Below, one piece after another: positions 7,722-17,510 of a stretch of DNA of 64,000 nucleotides. The notes below the pieces were generated by a model. That model had not been told where the DNA came from. It searched no databases and saw only the letters and a program-made list of their open reading frames with translations. Every line of letters starts with the position of its first letter. Position 1 is the first letter of the stretch. The translations under genes were made by a program, and so were the position numbers. The DNA comes from Terriglobia bacterium. GTDB lineage: Bacteria; Acidobacteriota; Terriglobia; Terriglobales; Acidobacteriaceae. The stretch spans positions 186,001 through 250,000 of the forward strand of contig JAIQGE010000003.1 of the NCBI GenBank assembly GCA_020072815.1, written 5' to 3'.

Positions 7722-10454
7722 ATGGACCTTCAGGGGAAAGATTTGATTTCATTGAGAGCTTTGATTCGGTCGGGCCGTCTGCAAGCCGTGGCGATGGTTT
7801 TGTTGTGTTGCGCCTGGGGGCTGCAGGCGATGGGACAGTCGCAGCAGTCGCAACCCCAGCAGCCGCAACAGCAGCAACAAGCGCAAGAGGCTGATCTGCC
7901 GGCGGAAGACATCATCCAGATTCTGCAAGAGGACCCGCAGCTGCTGGCGGACGCGAAAGCGCAAATCGTGAGCCAGTTGCGCGACCGCGGCTATGCGGTT
8001 ACCGAGCGGGAAATTACCGACGACCGTCTGTTCGGCCAGATACGTTCCGATGATCGCGTGCGCCACTTGATGAGTGACGAGTTGAAGCGTCGCGGATATG
8101 CGGTTACCGAGCCGGAAGCCGGGGCGCCATCGCAAGCCCGCCAGCCGGCGAGTGGGGCCGGCGCTCAAACGGGCGCGCAGCGCGGGCAAGGCGAGAAGGT
8201 CCAGCGTGAGGTCCGCGAAGGCAAAGAGCGCGCGACGCCGCAGAGCCAGTATCCGTTGCGCAACCTGCCGGCCATGCGCGACCTTTACACCCAGGCGCTG
8301 AATCCGACGGCAACGCTGGAGCGGTTCGGCGCGGCGCTGTTTCGCAACAGCGTGGCCACCGCGGAAAAGTCCGGAGAGAAAGCTGGATCAGACATCCCCG
8401 TGGGACCGGATTACATCGTTGGCGCCGGCGATGAGCTGGTGGTGGAGTATTGGGGACTGAGCACGCAGCGCCTGCAGCTCACGGTGGATCGCGAAGGCCG
8501 CGTGCTGATTCCCGAAGCCGGCGCGGTAGTGGTTGCGGGACGCAGCCTGGGAGAAGTGCAGGAGAGCATTACCCGCGCGCTGAAGCGCCAGTTCAAGAAC
8601 ATCAATGTGGAAGTGACGGTGGGCCGGCTGCGCACCGTTCGGGTGTACGTGGTGGGCGACGTGAAGAATCCCGGGGCGTATGACATCAGTTCTTTGTCCA
8701 CGCCGCTGAGCGCGCTGATCGCGGCGGGCGGACCCACGGAAACAGGCTCGTACCGGCTGGTCCGGCATTTTCGCGGCAAAAAGCTGGAGGAAGAAGTTGA
8801 CCTCTACGATCTGATGCTGAAAGGCGTGACCGGCGCGCAGGTGCACCTTGAATCAGGCGACAGCATTCTGGTTCCTCCGGCCGGTGCGCAGGTGACGATT
8901 GCAGGAACGGTCCGGCGGCCGGCGATCTATGAGATTCGCAACGAGCAGTCGCTGGACCAGGCGCTGGAACTGGCCGGCGGCGTGCCGGTTTCGGGCTCGC
9001 TGGCCAAAATTACGGTGGAGAGGATTGAGGCCCACCAGCGCAAGGAGATGCTGACCGTCAACCTGCCGCAAGGCGGCGACGCAGCAGCCGCGCTGGACGC
9101 ATTCAAGCGCGTCCAGATCAAAGACGGCGATGCCATCACCGTCTCGCCGATACTCCCTCACAGCAATGAAGCGGTGTATCTCACCGGCCACGTGTTCCGT
9201 CCGGGCAAATATCCGTTTAAAGAAGGTGAAAAAGTAACGGACCTGATTTCGTCTTTTGCCGACCTGCTGCCTGAACCCGCAGAGCGCGCGGAAATTGTGC
9301 GGCTGCAGCCGCCGGACCTGAACCCGGCGATCATCGGGTTCAACGTGCGCGACGTGATTGAGAAGCGGACGTCCGCTCCCAGCTTGCGGCCGTTTGACAC
9401 CATCCGAATCTTTGGCCGCTATGAAGTGGATGCGCCCAAGGTTTCCATTTACGGCGAGGTGCTGCGTCCCGGCGAGTATCCGCTCTCTGACCGCATGACC
9501 GCGGCGGAGCTGTTGCGCCTGGCGGGAGGCTTCAAACGCAGCGCTTACCGTGAGTCCGCCGACCTGGGAAGTTATTCCATCCTCAAGGGTGAGCGCGTAG
9601 AGCTGGAACATCGGCAAGTGGCCATTGGCCGCGCGCTCGCCGGGGAAGCCGATACGGACGTCCTGCTCAAGCCCGGCGACGTGCTCACCATCGGACAGAT
9701 TGGCGGATGGAATGATATTGGCGGGGCCATTGCAGTGACCGGCGAGGTGCTGCATCCTGGGCGCTACGGCATCCAGCAGGGCGAGCGGCTCAGTTCGATC
9801 ATGAAGCGCGCGGGCGGCTTCAGCGCGGACGCGTACCCTTACGGCGCAATTCTGGAGCGCGCGCAAGTCCGCGAATTTTCCGCCAAGAACCGCGAAGAGA
9901 TGATCGGCAAGCTGCAAGACCAGGCTTCGCCCGGCGGCGTGCGAACGGTGAGCACTCCAGCCACCCGGCAGAACCAGCAACTCATCGAACGGCTGCGGCA
10001 GATTGCGCCCAGCGGGCGCATGCTCATCCACATTACGGCCGACGTGGACAAGTGGCGGAATACCTTTGTGGACGTTGAAGTCCGCCCCGGCGACACGCTT
10101 TATATCCCCAAGCGGCCGAATTTTGTGATGGTGGCGGGCCAGGTGTACAACCCGGCGGCAGTTACCTACAGCGCGGGCAAACACGCGGGATGGTACCTGC
10201 GGCAGGCGGGCGGTCCCACAAGCATCGCCAACAAGAAGGACATCTTCGTCATCCGCGCGAACGGTACGGTGGTGGGCAAGGGCTCCGGCGAATGGTGGTC
10301 CGGCAACGTGATGAGCGCGGTGCTGCAGCCGGGAGACACGATTTACGTGCCTGACAAAATCTCCGGCGGCAGCGGGATTTTCAAAAACGTGAGCCAGACC
10401 ATATCGCTGCTCTCTGGCGCGGCAGTGGCTGTCAGCGTGATCAGGACTTTCTAA
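7722..10454 (+). CDS. Polysaccharide export protein with multiple SLBB domains (Wza-like)
   Basis: This 910-residue outer-membrane/periplasmic export protein has an N-terminal signal segment (AVAMVLLCCAWGLQAMGQ), then a long Gln-rich linker. A Poly_export domain starts near residue 225 (GPDYIVGAGDELVVEYWGL) and is followed by a tandem series of SLBB-like beta-grasp repeats, each with a signature such as VYVVGDVKNPGAYDI, VYLTGHVFRPGKYPF, VSIYGEVLRPGEYPL, IAVTGEVLHPGRYGI and VMVAGQVYNPAAVTY. It is about twice the length of E. coli Wza and ends with a short hydrophobic stretch. ATG 7722 is used; a TTG lies at 7704. It opens the exopolysaccharide operon. Confidence 0.92.
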   Translation: MDLQGKDLISLRALIRSGRLQAVAMVLLCCAWGLQAMGQSQQSQPQQPQQQQQAQEADLPAEDIIQILQEDPQLLADAKAQIVSQLRDRGYAVTEREITDDRLFGQIRSDDRVRHLMSDELKRRGYAVTEPEAGAPSQARQPASGAGAQTGAQRGQGEKVQREVREGKERATPQSQYPLRNLPAMRDLYTQALNPTATLERFGAALFRNSVATAEKSGEKAGSDIPVGPDYIVGAGDELVVEYWGLSTQRLQLTVDREGRVLIPEAGAVVVAGRSLGEVQESITRALKRQFKNINVEVTVGRLRTVRVYVVGDVKNPGAYDISSLSTPLSALIAAGGPTETGSYRLVRHFRGKKLEEEVDLYDLMLKGVTGAQVHLESGDSILVPPAGAQVTIAGTVRRPAIYEIRNEQSLDQALELAGGVPVSGSLAKITVERIEAHQRKEMLTVNLPQGGDAAAALDAFKRVQIKDGDAITVSPILPHSNEAVYLTGHVFRPGKYPFKEGEKVTDLISSFADLLPEPAERAEIVRLQPPDLNPAIIGFNVRDVIEKRTSAPSLRPFDTIRIFGRYEVDAPKVSIYGEVLRPGEYPLSDRMTAAELLRLAGGFKRSAYRESADLGSYSILKGERVELEHRQVAIGRALAGEADTDVLLKPGDVLTIGQIGGWNDIGGAIAVTGEVLHPGRYGIQQGERLSSIMKRAGGFSADAYPYGAILERAQVREFSAKNREEMIGKLQDQASPGGVRTVSTPATRQNQQLIERLRQIAPSGRMLIHITADVDKWRNTFVDVEVRPGDTLYIPKRPNFVMVAGQVYNPAAVTYSAGKHAGWYLRQAGGPTSIANKKDIFVIRANGTVVGKGSGEWWSGNVMSAVLQPGDTIYVPDKISGGSGIFKNVSQTISLLSGAAVAVSVIRTF

Positions 10455-10469
10455 ACGGAGTTTGCAAAA

Positions 10470-13025
10470 TTGAATCCAATGGCGTTACCCCGGCCCTCAT
10501 GCATTCTTCTGCTCGCGTTCGTTCTTGCCCTGGTTAGCACTGGATGGGGCCAGGAAACTGTGAAACCCACGGAGCAGTCAGACGGGAAACCCGTTCAGCA
10601 GGCCGATGATCCTGCCAAGGCCCCGGCCAGCAGCCAGCTCCCGGAAAAACCTGCGCCTCCGGCGGAGAAAAAGCCGGTGGAGAAAGAGCGGTCACCGGCC
10701 AGTGCCTCGCCCAAGGGATTTCTGCGTAACTTTGCTCAAGACCAAAAAGACATATGGACCAGCCCACTGCACGCTCGCGTGAGTGATCTGAATTGGCTTG
10801 CTCCCATGGCCGGCGTGACGTTCGGAATGATCAACGCCGATGCGGAGTTTTCTTCGCGGCTCTCCAATACCGGAACGCTGTTCAAACGCTCCAGTACGGC
10901 CTCGAATGGAGGGGTAGCGGTAATTCTCGCGGGGACCGGTGGGTTGTATTTTCTGGGAAGGATTCGGGAAGACGACCGGCAGCGGGAAACCGGCATTCTG
11001 GCCATGGAAGCGGCTGCGGACGCCGGGGTGGTGGTGGAAGTTTTCAAACTGGCCACGCAACGCCAGCGTCCTCAGGACGGAGCCGGACAGGGCAAATTCT
11101 TCCAGAGCAGTTCGATTTTGAATTCTTCATTTCCCTCGGCCCACAGCGTGGTAGCGTGGTCGGCGGCCACGGTGCTGGCGCATGAATATCCCGGCGTGTT
11201 GACGCAGGTGCTCAGCTACGGCCTGGCGACTGCCGTAAGCGTGACGCGCGTGACGGGCAAGCAGCACTTCACCAGCGACGCGGTAGTAAGCAGCGCCATG
11301 GGCTGGATGATTGGCCGCCATGTCTATTTTTCGCACCACCAGGGTGATCTGGCGGGCGGGATGTGGGGAACGTTTCATCACGACGGCCAGGAGGAAGGCG
11401 GGTCCATCGCGCACCGCTCGTCGCCGTATGTCCCCATGGACAGTTGGGTGTATGCGGCGTTTGACCGCCTGGCGGCGCTGGGCGCCGTCAACAGCGGGTT
11501 TGCCGGCTTGCGTCCTTGGACGCGGGCGGAGTGCGCGCGGCTCCTGGAAGAAGCCGAAGGCGAGGTGGACGAACAATCTGGCGATGAAGGCTCACGCGTG
11601 TATGCCGCGCTGGCCCGGGAGTTTGCTCCAGAGTTGAACGACACGCTGCGCAACGATGTAGCGATTGACTCGGTATACGCGCGCGCCACCAATATCTCCG
11701 GTACACCACTCACGGATGGCTACCATTTTGGACAGACCATCGTGAATGATTACGGGCGTCCGTACCAGAAGGGATTCAACGGGCTGGCCGGGTTTACCGC
11801 CAGCGGTTCCAGCGGCGCGCTGGGATTCTACCTTCGCGGGGAGTATGAACACGCTCCTTCGGCACCGGGAGTCTCACAAGCAGTGCTGGACCAGACCCTG
11901 CTTACCGACTTCAAGGTCCTGGGGCAGACGGCCGCGCCCATCGCAGCATTCAGCCAGCCCCGGTTGCTGGACACCTACGTGATGCTGAACATCAAGGGAT
12001 GGCAGGCATCGTTTGGCAAACAAAGTTTGTGGCTGTCACCCACGCAAGATCCTTTCCTGCAAAGCACCAACGTCGAACCCATGTACATGCTCCGCGTATC
12101 GCAGACGGCGCCGCAGCAGTTGCCGGGCTTCTTGAAATACCTGGGGCCGTTCCGCACGGAATTCTGGGTGGGCAAGATGACCGGGCATCACTACATCAGC
12201 ACACAGGGGCCGCTGGGCGACGTGGTCAGCCTGGGCCGGACGTTGTCCCGGCAGCCGATGGTGAACGGCACCAAGATCAACTTCAAGCCGACTCCAAATT
12301 TTGAGTTCGGCGTGGGACGCACCGGAGTTTTCGGCGGACCGGACTTCCCGATCACCGTGGGGTCCATGCGCCACGCGTTGCTTTCCACCACGAACGCGGC
12401 CGGGCGGGGGCACGATCCAGGCGACCGCCGGTCTACATTTGACTTCAGCTATCGCCTGCCGGGATTCCGCAACTGGCTTACGCTGTATGACGATTCGTTT
12501 GTGGAGGATGAGATATCTCCCATCGGCTATCCGCGGCGCGCTGCGCACACGCCCGGGCTCTACATGTCACAGGTGCCAGGTCTTCCGCATCTCGACCTGC
12601 GTGTGGAAGCCTCCTATACCAACCTGCCTGGGTTGATCCAAACGCCGGTGGGCGGCTTCTTCTACTGGAACACGCGTTACCTGGACGGCTACACCAACAA
12701 GGGCAACGTCATCGGAAACGGGACGGTGGGGCGGCAGGGAATTTCTCTGCGGGGATCGAGCACCTATTGGTTCGCATCCGACAAAACCGTGCAACTGGGG
12801 TACCGCAGCATGATCGCCGACGATATGTTCCTGGGCGGCGGCAACCTGCGCGACATCTATCTCAAGTCAGAATGGAGTTTCCGCAAGAGCGTTTCGGTTT
12901 CAGCGTTCCTGCAACACGAGTGGTGGAATTTTCCGTTGTTGAGCGCGGGACAGAAGCAGAATGATTTCACCGCGTCGTTTCAAGTAACATATTCGCCGCA
13001 TTGGAGATTCAAACGTGGAAGCTAG
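10470..13025 (+). CDS. PAP2 phosphatase - Wzi-like capsule assembly fusion protein
   Basis: An 851-residue fusion. After a signal peptide and a Pro/Lys-rich linker, residues ~100-285 form a PAP2-type lipid phosphatase with all three catalytic motifs: K-x6-RP (KLATQRQRP, ~192), PSAH (SFPSAHS, ~222) and R-x5-H-x3-D (RVTGKQHFTSD, ~256). Residues ~330-851 match the Wzi capsule-assembly beta-barrel family (FGKQSLWLSPTQDPFLQS, INFKPTPNFEFGVGRTG). PAP2 enzymes can recycle undecaprenyl pyrophosphate, and Wzi proteins anchor capsule at the outer membrane. Having both in one chain is notable. The TTG start at 10470 lies 9 bases after GGAG; ATG 10479 is further away. It overlaps the next gene by 11 bases. 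Confidence 0.85.
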   Translation: MNPMALPRPSCILLLAFVLALVSTGWGQETVKPTEQSDGKPVQQADDPAKAPASSQLPEKPAPPAEKKPVEKERSPASASPKGFLRNFAQDQKDIWTSPLHARVSDLNWLAPMAGVTFGMINADAEFSSRLSNTGTLFKRSSTASNGGVAVILAGTGGLYFLGRIREDDRQRETGILAMEAAADAGVVVEVFKLATQRQRPQDGAGQGKFFQSSSILNSSFPSAHSVVAWSAATVLAHEYPGVLTQVLSYGLATAVSVTRVTGKQHFTSDAVVSSAMGWMIGRHVYFSHHQGDLAGGMWGTFHHDGQEEGGSIAHRSSPYVPMDSWVYAAFDRLAALGAVNSGFAGLRPWTRAECARLLEEAEGEVDEQSGDEGSRVYAALAREFAPELNDTLRNDVAIDSVYARATNISGTPLTDGYHFGQTIVNDYGRPYQKGFNGLAGFTASGSSGALGFYLRGEYEHAPSAPGVSQAVLDQTLLTDFKVLGQTAAPIAAFSQPRLLDTYVMLNIKGWQASFGKQSLWLSPTQDPFLQSTNVEPMYMLRVSQTAPQQLPGFLKYLGPFRTEFWVGKMTGHHYISTQGPLGDVVSLGRTLSRQPMVNGTKINFKPTPNFEFGVGRTGVFGGPDFPITVGSMRHALLSTTNAAGRGHDPGDRRSTFDFSYRLPGFRNWLTLYDDSFVEDEISPIGYPRRAAHTPGLYMSQVPGLPHLDLRVEASYTNLPGLIQTPVGGFFYWNTRYLDGYTNKGNVIGNGTVGRQGISLRGSSTYWFASDKTVQLGYRSMIADDMFLGGGNLRDIYLKSEWSFRKSVSVSAFLQHEWWNFPLLSAGQKQNDFTASFQVTYSPHWRFKRGS

Positions 13026-14376
13026 CGGTTCCGCCCCCATCCCGATCTATGAACCTCCGCTGGGACCGGAGATCGGGAAGCCGGAAGGATGGGAACGCCG
13101 GGAGCAAAGCGCAGGTTTTGTGTCCAAACTGCGTTTGCTGTGGCGCGACCGCCGATTCTTGTGGCGCGTTACATGGATGACCGGGGTGTTGTCGGCGGTG
13201 GTGGCGTTGCTGCTTCCGGTGCACTGGAAAGGCGTGGTCAAGGTGGTCCCCAGCGAAGGCTCGGGCAGCATGGCGATGGGCGGCCTGCTCAGCCGGATCG
13301 CCAACAGCAGCGCTGCGTCCACGGGTTCAAGTTTGGGATTGGGGCTTGACGCGGCGAGTCTGCTGGGCGCCAAGACTCCCGGCGCGTTCTATGTGGAAGT
13401 CCTGAAAAGCCAGACGGTACGCGACCGGTTGATAGACCGCTTCGATCTGCAAACGCACTACTGGATGGGCGCCGGCCGATTCCCCTCGCTGAAAGGCAGC
13501 CGCTTCAAGACGCGCAAGAAGCTCGCGGCATTCACTGACATTGAAGAAGACAAGAAGAGCGGCGTCATCACGGTAACGGTCACCGACTACGACCAGCGGA
13601 TGGCAGCCGCGATCGCCAATGCCTACATCCAGGAACTCAACCGCGCATCCGCCGACTTGAATGCGTCTGACGCGCATCGCGAACGCATCTTCCTGGAAGA
13701 CCGCCTCAAAGGCGCCCGGCAGGATCTGGCGCGAGCGTCCGAAGAGCTGACGCAGTTCTCCAGCAAAAACAGTGTTATGGATCCGCAGTCGCAAAGTCGC
13801 GCCATGATGGATGCGGCGGCACGGTTGCAGGGAGAGCTCATCGCCAGGGAATCCGAATTGCGGAGCCTGGAACAGATATATTCCGCAGACAATACCCGAG
13901 TCCGCACCTTGCGGGCACACATCAGCGAACTACAGTCGCAACTCAAGAAGATGGTTGGAAGCTCCGTGTCGGCGCAAGGCACGGTCGAAGCAGCAGGCAC
14001 GGTGCCTTATTCCATGCGAACGCTGCCGGCCCTGGGCACGCGCTACGCCGATCTGTACCGGGAAACCAAAATCCAGGAAACGGTGTACGAGTTCCTGACG
14101 CAGCAATACGAGATGGCGAAGATCCAGGAAGCCAAAGAGCTTCCCATGGTGAGAACCATGGACCCGGCGCTGCCGCCGGAAAAGAAATCAGGTCCCATAC
14201 GGACGTTGGTGGTGAGCGCTAGCATGATGCTAGGTCTGTTCATGGCTTGCTCCTGGACCCTGGGCCGAGCGGCGTGGGACCGCGTGCCGGCGCACGATCC
14301 GCGGCGGCAGTTGGCGAAGGAGATTGGGAGTGACGTCCACAGCTTTGCCGCAAGATTCAGGCGAGGGAATTCGTAA
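13015..14376 (+). CDS. Wzz-family polysaccharide co-polymerase (chain-length determinant)
   Basis: A 453-residue inner-membrane protein with a first transmembrane helix near residue 55 (WMTGVLSAVVALLLPVHW), a large periplasmic coiled-coil-rich part (HRERIFLEDRLKGARQDLARASEELTQF, GNVR-type segment RTLPALGTRYADLYRETKIQE) and a second helix near the C-terminus (TLVVSASMMLGLFMACSW). It lacks the cytoplasmic tyrosine-kinase domain found in Wzc-type proteins and no separate kinase is adjacent. The GTG start overlaps the previous gene by 11 bases. It should set chain length with the Wzy-like polymerase and SLBB exporter of the same operon. Confidence 0.88.
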   Translation: MEASGSAPIPIYEPPLGPEIGKPEGWERREQSAGFVSKLRLLWRDRRFLWRVTWMTGVLSAVVALLLPVHWKGVVKVVPSEGSGSMAMGGLLSRIANSSAASTGSSLGLGLDAASLLGAKTPGAFYVEVLKSQTVRDRLIDRFDLQTHYWMGAGRFPSLKGSRFKTRKKLAAFTDIEEDKKSGVITVTVTDYDQRMAAAIANAYIQELNRASADLNASDAHRERIFLEDRLKGARQDLARASEELTQFSSKNSVMDPQSQSRAMMDAAARLQGELIARESELRSLEQIYSADNTRVRTLRAHISELQSQLKKMVGSSVSAQGTVEAAGTVPYSMRTLPALGTRYADLYRETKIQETVYEFLTQQYEMAKIQEAKELPMVRTMDPALPPEKKSGPIRTLVVSASMMLGLFMACSWTLGRAAWDRVPAHDPRRQLAKEIGSDVHSFAARFRRGNS

Positions 14377-14413
14377 TTGTTTTGATATCGAAGTCAGCGG
14401 AGCGACAACCCGA

Positions 14414-15064
14414 GTGCCCCTGAGAAATATCAACCCGTTTCGGCGATTCCCGGCCAAGCCGGCCAGCAGCGTTGAACCTTACTTTCGCAAAATGGCGCAG
14501 TTGATCCCTGCGCTGCCCTACCAGGCCATTGATCAGATCGCTGCCGCCTTCCTGGAGGCATTGCAGGAAGGCAGGAGAGTTTTTGTCTTCGGCAACGGCG
14601 GCAGCGCCGCGTCCGCTTCGCACATGGCCTGCGACATGAACAAGGGGCTGGGGGAGCAGACGTCGGCGCGACGCATGAAAGTAATGGCGCTTACCGATAA
14701 CGTTCCGGTGATGACGGCGCTGGCCAACGACTACGGTTACGAACATGTGTTCTCTGAACAGTTGAAGAATTTTGCCCAGGAACGCGACGTGGCCCTGGCC
14801 ATCAGCGGGAGCGGCGACTCGCCCAATATTCTTTTGGCGTTGAAGACGGCGCGCGCGATGGGGGCCCGTACGGCGGGCGTGGCCGGGTTCCATGGCGGGG
14901 CGATGAAGTCCTTGTGCGATATTTGCGCGGTGGTGCCGTCGGACGACATGCGGATGATTGAAGACATGCATCACGCCATCCTGCATTCCATCTTCACCGC
15001 CATGCGGGAGACGCTGCGGGCCGAACAAGAAGCGGCCGCGGCAGCAGGACGGTTCGGCAGATAA
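14414..15064 (+). CDS. SIS-domain sugar isomerase, phosphoheptose isomerase (GmhA)-like
   Basis: A 216-residue SIS protein. VFGNGGSAASASHMACDMNKG (from residue ~58) and AISGSGDSPNIL (~130) form the sugar-phosphate binding loops, and DMRMIEDMHHAILHSI near the C-terminus matches GmhA-type isomerases, which convert sedoheptulose-7-phosphate to heptose-7-phosphate. Inside this operon it probably supplies a precursor sugar. GTG 14414 with GGAG 11 bases upstream is chosen. A longer frame reaching back to 14324 would overlap the wzz-like gene, and ATG 14492 would be short. The true substrate is not proven. Confidence 0.8.
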   Translation: MPLRNINPFRRFPAKPASSVEPYFRKMAQLIPALPYQAIDQIAAAFLEALQEGRRVFVFGNGGSAASASHMACDMNKGLGEQTSARRMKVMALTDNVPVMTALANDYGYEHVFSEQLKNFAQERDVALAISGSGDSPNILLALKTARAMGARTAGVAGFHGGAMKSLCDICAVVPSDDMRMIEDMHHAILHSIFTAMRETLRAEQEAAAAAGRFGR

Positions 15065-15087
15065 CTGCTGCCGCCAGTCATCAATCC

Positions 15088-16221
15088 ATGCGAATCGCAT
15101 TTGATCTGCGGAGAATCCACAACCCCGGTATCGGCAGGTACATGAAGGGCCTAACGGAAGCCGTGCTTGCGCTGGCGCCGCAAAACGATTACCTGTTGAT
15201 TTTGCCGCCCGGCGGGGAAGAGATGGTCGCCGGCGCATCCTCCCGCGTGGAGCGAATCATTACTCCGCTGAAGTATTACTCATTGCGCGAACAGATTGAG
15301 CTGCCCGCCATGTTGCGCCGCCACAGAGTAGACCTGCTGCACGCGCCGCACTTCAATCTGCCGTTGCTGCGGAGCTGTCCCACGGTGGTAACTTTGCACG
15401 ATGTGATTTACCTGGCTTGTCCGGACGACTTGTCGTCTCGGCTGGGCCGATGGTATTACCGCGGCATGATGATGGCGGCTGCTCGGCGCAGTAGCCGGAT
15501 CGTCACTGATTCCGAGTTCTCTAAGAGTGACTTGATCCGTTATCTGCATGCCGACGCCGCGAAGATAGATGTTATCTATCCTGGGGTTGATCCGCTCTTT
15601 CAGCCAGTTAGCGACGAAGCCAGGCTGCAGGGCGTCCGCACGCGCTACGGCATTGAAGGCGACTACCTTATATATACGGGCATTTACAAGCCACGCAAGA
15701 ACCATGCCGGGCTGTTGCGCGCGTTTCAGAGCCTTCTGCGCCGTCGCGTCTCAGTGCAGTTGGTGCTGGCCGGCCCTTTGAATGAAGGTGAAGCAGAGTT
15801 GCGTAAGCTGGCCGGCGAGCTGGGCGTTGCGGAGCGCGTGATCTTTACTGGGTTTGTCAGCGACGCCGACCTGTCTGCGCTGTACTCGGGAGCGCGAGTC
15901 TACGCGTGCCCGTCGCTTTACGAGGGATTTGGTTTTACCGTACTGGAAGCCATTGCGTGCGGCGTGCCGGTGGTCTGCGCCAGGGAAACATCTTTGCCGG
16001 AAGTCGCCGGCGATGCGGCCCTCTACGCCGACTCTCGCAACCCGGAAGAATTCGGCGCAGCCCTGCATCGCGCCTTCAGCGACGATGAGCTGCGCACAGC
16101 GCTACTCGAGAAAGGTCGCAAGAATGTCCGGCGCTTCCGCTGGGAGACCGCAGCGGCCCTGGTACTGGCCGTGTATGATCGCGCGCTGGGTGGCGGCGTG
16201 CGCCAACAAGTTGCTGCGTGA
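15088..16221 (+). CDS. Glycosyltransferase family 4 (GT-B fold)
   Basis: A 377-residue retaining glycosyltransferase. The N-terminal acceptor domain begins MRIAFDLRRIHNPGIGRYMKG. The C-terminal donor domain has YIYTGIYKPRKNHAGLLRAF-type sequence and the E-x7-E signature YEGFGFTVLEAIACGVPVV. It is cytoplasmic or membrane-associated and adds a sugar to the lipid-linked repeat unit; donor and linkage cannot be read from sequence. It lies 23 bases after the SIS gene, in the same operon. Confidence 0.9.
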   Translation: MRIAFDLRRIHNPGIGRYMKGLTEAVLALAPQNDYLLILPPGGEEMVAGASSRVERIITPLKYYSLREQIELPAMLRRHRVDLLHAPHFNLPLLRSCPTVVTLHDVIYLACPDDLSSRLGRWYYRGMMMAAARRSSRIVTDSEFSKSDLIRYLHADAAKIDVIYPGVDPLFQPVSDEARLQGVRTRYGIEGDYLIYTGIYKPRKNHAGLLRAFQSLLRRRVSVQLVLAGPLNEGEAELRKLAGELGVAERVIFTGFVSDADLSALYSGARVYACPSLYEGFGFTVLEAIACGVPVVCARETSLPEVAGDAALYADSRNPEEFGAALHRAFSDDELRTALLEKGRKNVRRFRWETAAALVLAVYDRALGGGVRQQVAA

Positions 16222-16328
16222 TCTGTTCCGCGGCCACAGCCCATCAAGCCCACGGCGCGTGAGCGCCGAACGGTGATGATCGTCGAAGACGCAGCGCGCG
16301 TCGTTGATCGTTGAGGAGACAAGTCCCG

Positions 16329-17510
16329 GTGAGAATCGCCATTGATCCTTGGGTGCTGGCCAGCCGCTTCAGTCATCACGGAACGCACGTGTATGCGCGG
16401 AACCTGGTCGCCCAATTTCATAAGCTGGCTGCCTCGCATGCGGGAGTGGAGTTTTGTCTCTTCCGGCCGTCCGGCAACGTGAACGGCGACAAACTTTTCC
16501 AGCCGAGCCCGGGCTTTGAACTGGTTGCAGCGCCGATGGTGCGGAACGATCGGCTGTGGCGGTTGGCGGGCGCTAATCGCGCGGCGGCGCGTTCGCATGC
16601 CGACCTGCTGTTTTCTCCGACCTCGAATACTCTGGCCTGGGGCAAGGTGCCGGTGGTGGCGACCATCCATGACACCACGCCCACGGTGATGCCTTCGCAC
16701 TCGGGCCGAGTCAACTTCATGTTGCGGTCGCTTATGAGGGCCGCGGTAAAGTTCTCGCGGGCCATCATCACCGTTTCCGAGTATTCCAAGCAAGATTTGA
16801 TCAAGACATACGGCGTGGCCGGAGAGAAGATATCGGTGGTCTATAACGGATATGACCGCAGCGTGTTCAACGCGGCGCCAGTTGATGCCGAAAAGCTGCG
16901 CGTGCTGCGCGAAAAACTGGGGATTCGCCGGCCATATGTGTTTCATCACAGCGTTATCCAACCCAGGAAGAATTTGGTCAGACTGATTCAGGCGTATCGT
17001 CTGCTGTTGGAGAAGAACCCGAGTATGGAGCTTGACCTGGTGCTGGCGGGGCCGCTGGGCTGGCAGTATGAGGGCGTGGTAGCTGCTGCCCAGGGGCATG
17101 AACACGCACGCGGGCGGGTGCTGTTGCCCGGAGCTTTAGCTGACGTTGAACTGGCCGCGCTGATCAAGGGCGCGTCGCTGGTGGTGATACCGTCGTTATA
17201 CGAAGGTTTTTGTTTACCGATGATTGAAGCCATGGCCTGCGGCGCGGCGGTGATCGCGTCGGGAACGTCCTGCTTGCCGGAAGTTTCCGGGAAGACGCTG
17301 CGGTATTTTAATCCAACTTCAGTGGAAGAAATGGCGGAGCAGATGCAATCTGTTCTCTGCGACGCTGCGCTGGCCCGCGAGCTGCAGCAGAGAGGACTGC
17401 AGCGGGCAGAAGCGTTCAGTTGGGAACGCTGCGCGGAAGAAACGCTGCGAGTGTTGCTGAACGCCGCACCGGGAGACGAACCCAAAATGAGCGACTGCGT
17501 GAGGCAATGA
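16329..17510 (+). CDS. Glycosyltransferase family 4 (GT-B fold), second copy
   Basis: A 393-residue GT4 paralogue of the preceding gene, with PYVFHHSVIQPRKNLVRLIQ-type donor-domain entry and YEGFCLPMIEAMACGAAVIAS as the E-x7-E region. The GTG at 16329 is preceded by GAGGAG about ten bases upstream, which favours it over the in-frame TTG at 16311. The 107-base gap from the previous gene includes a short palindromic GGCGCGTGAGCGCC. The stop codon overlaps the start of the polymerase gene. Confidence 0.88.
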   Translation: MRIAIDPWVLASRFSHHGTHVYARNLVAQFHKLAASHAGVEFCLFRPSGNVNGDKLFQPSPGFELVAAPMVRNDRLWRLAGANRAAARSHADLLFSPTSNTLAWGKVPVVATIHDTTPTVMPSHSGRVNFMLRSLMRAAVKFSRAIITVSEYSKQDLIKTYGVAGEKISVVYNGYDRSVFNAAPVDAEKLRVLREKLGIRRPYVFHHSVIQPRKNLVRLIQAYRLLLEKNPSMELDLVLAGPLGWQYEGVVAAAQGHEHARGRVLLPGALADVELAALIKGASLVVIPSLYEGFCLPMIEAMACGAAVIASGTSCLPEVSGKTLRYFNPTSVEEMAEQMQSVLCDAALARELQQRGLQRAEAFSWERCAEETLRVLLNAAPGDEPKMSDCVRQ

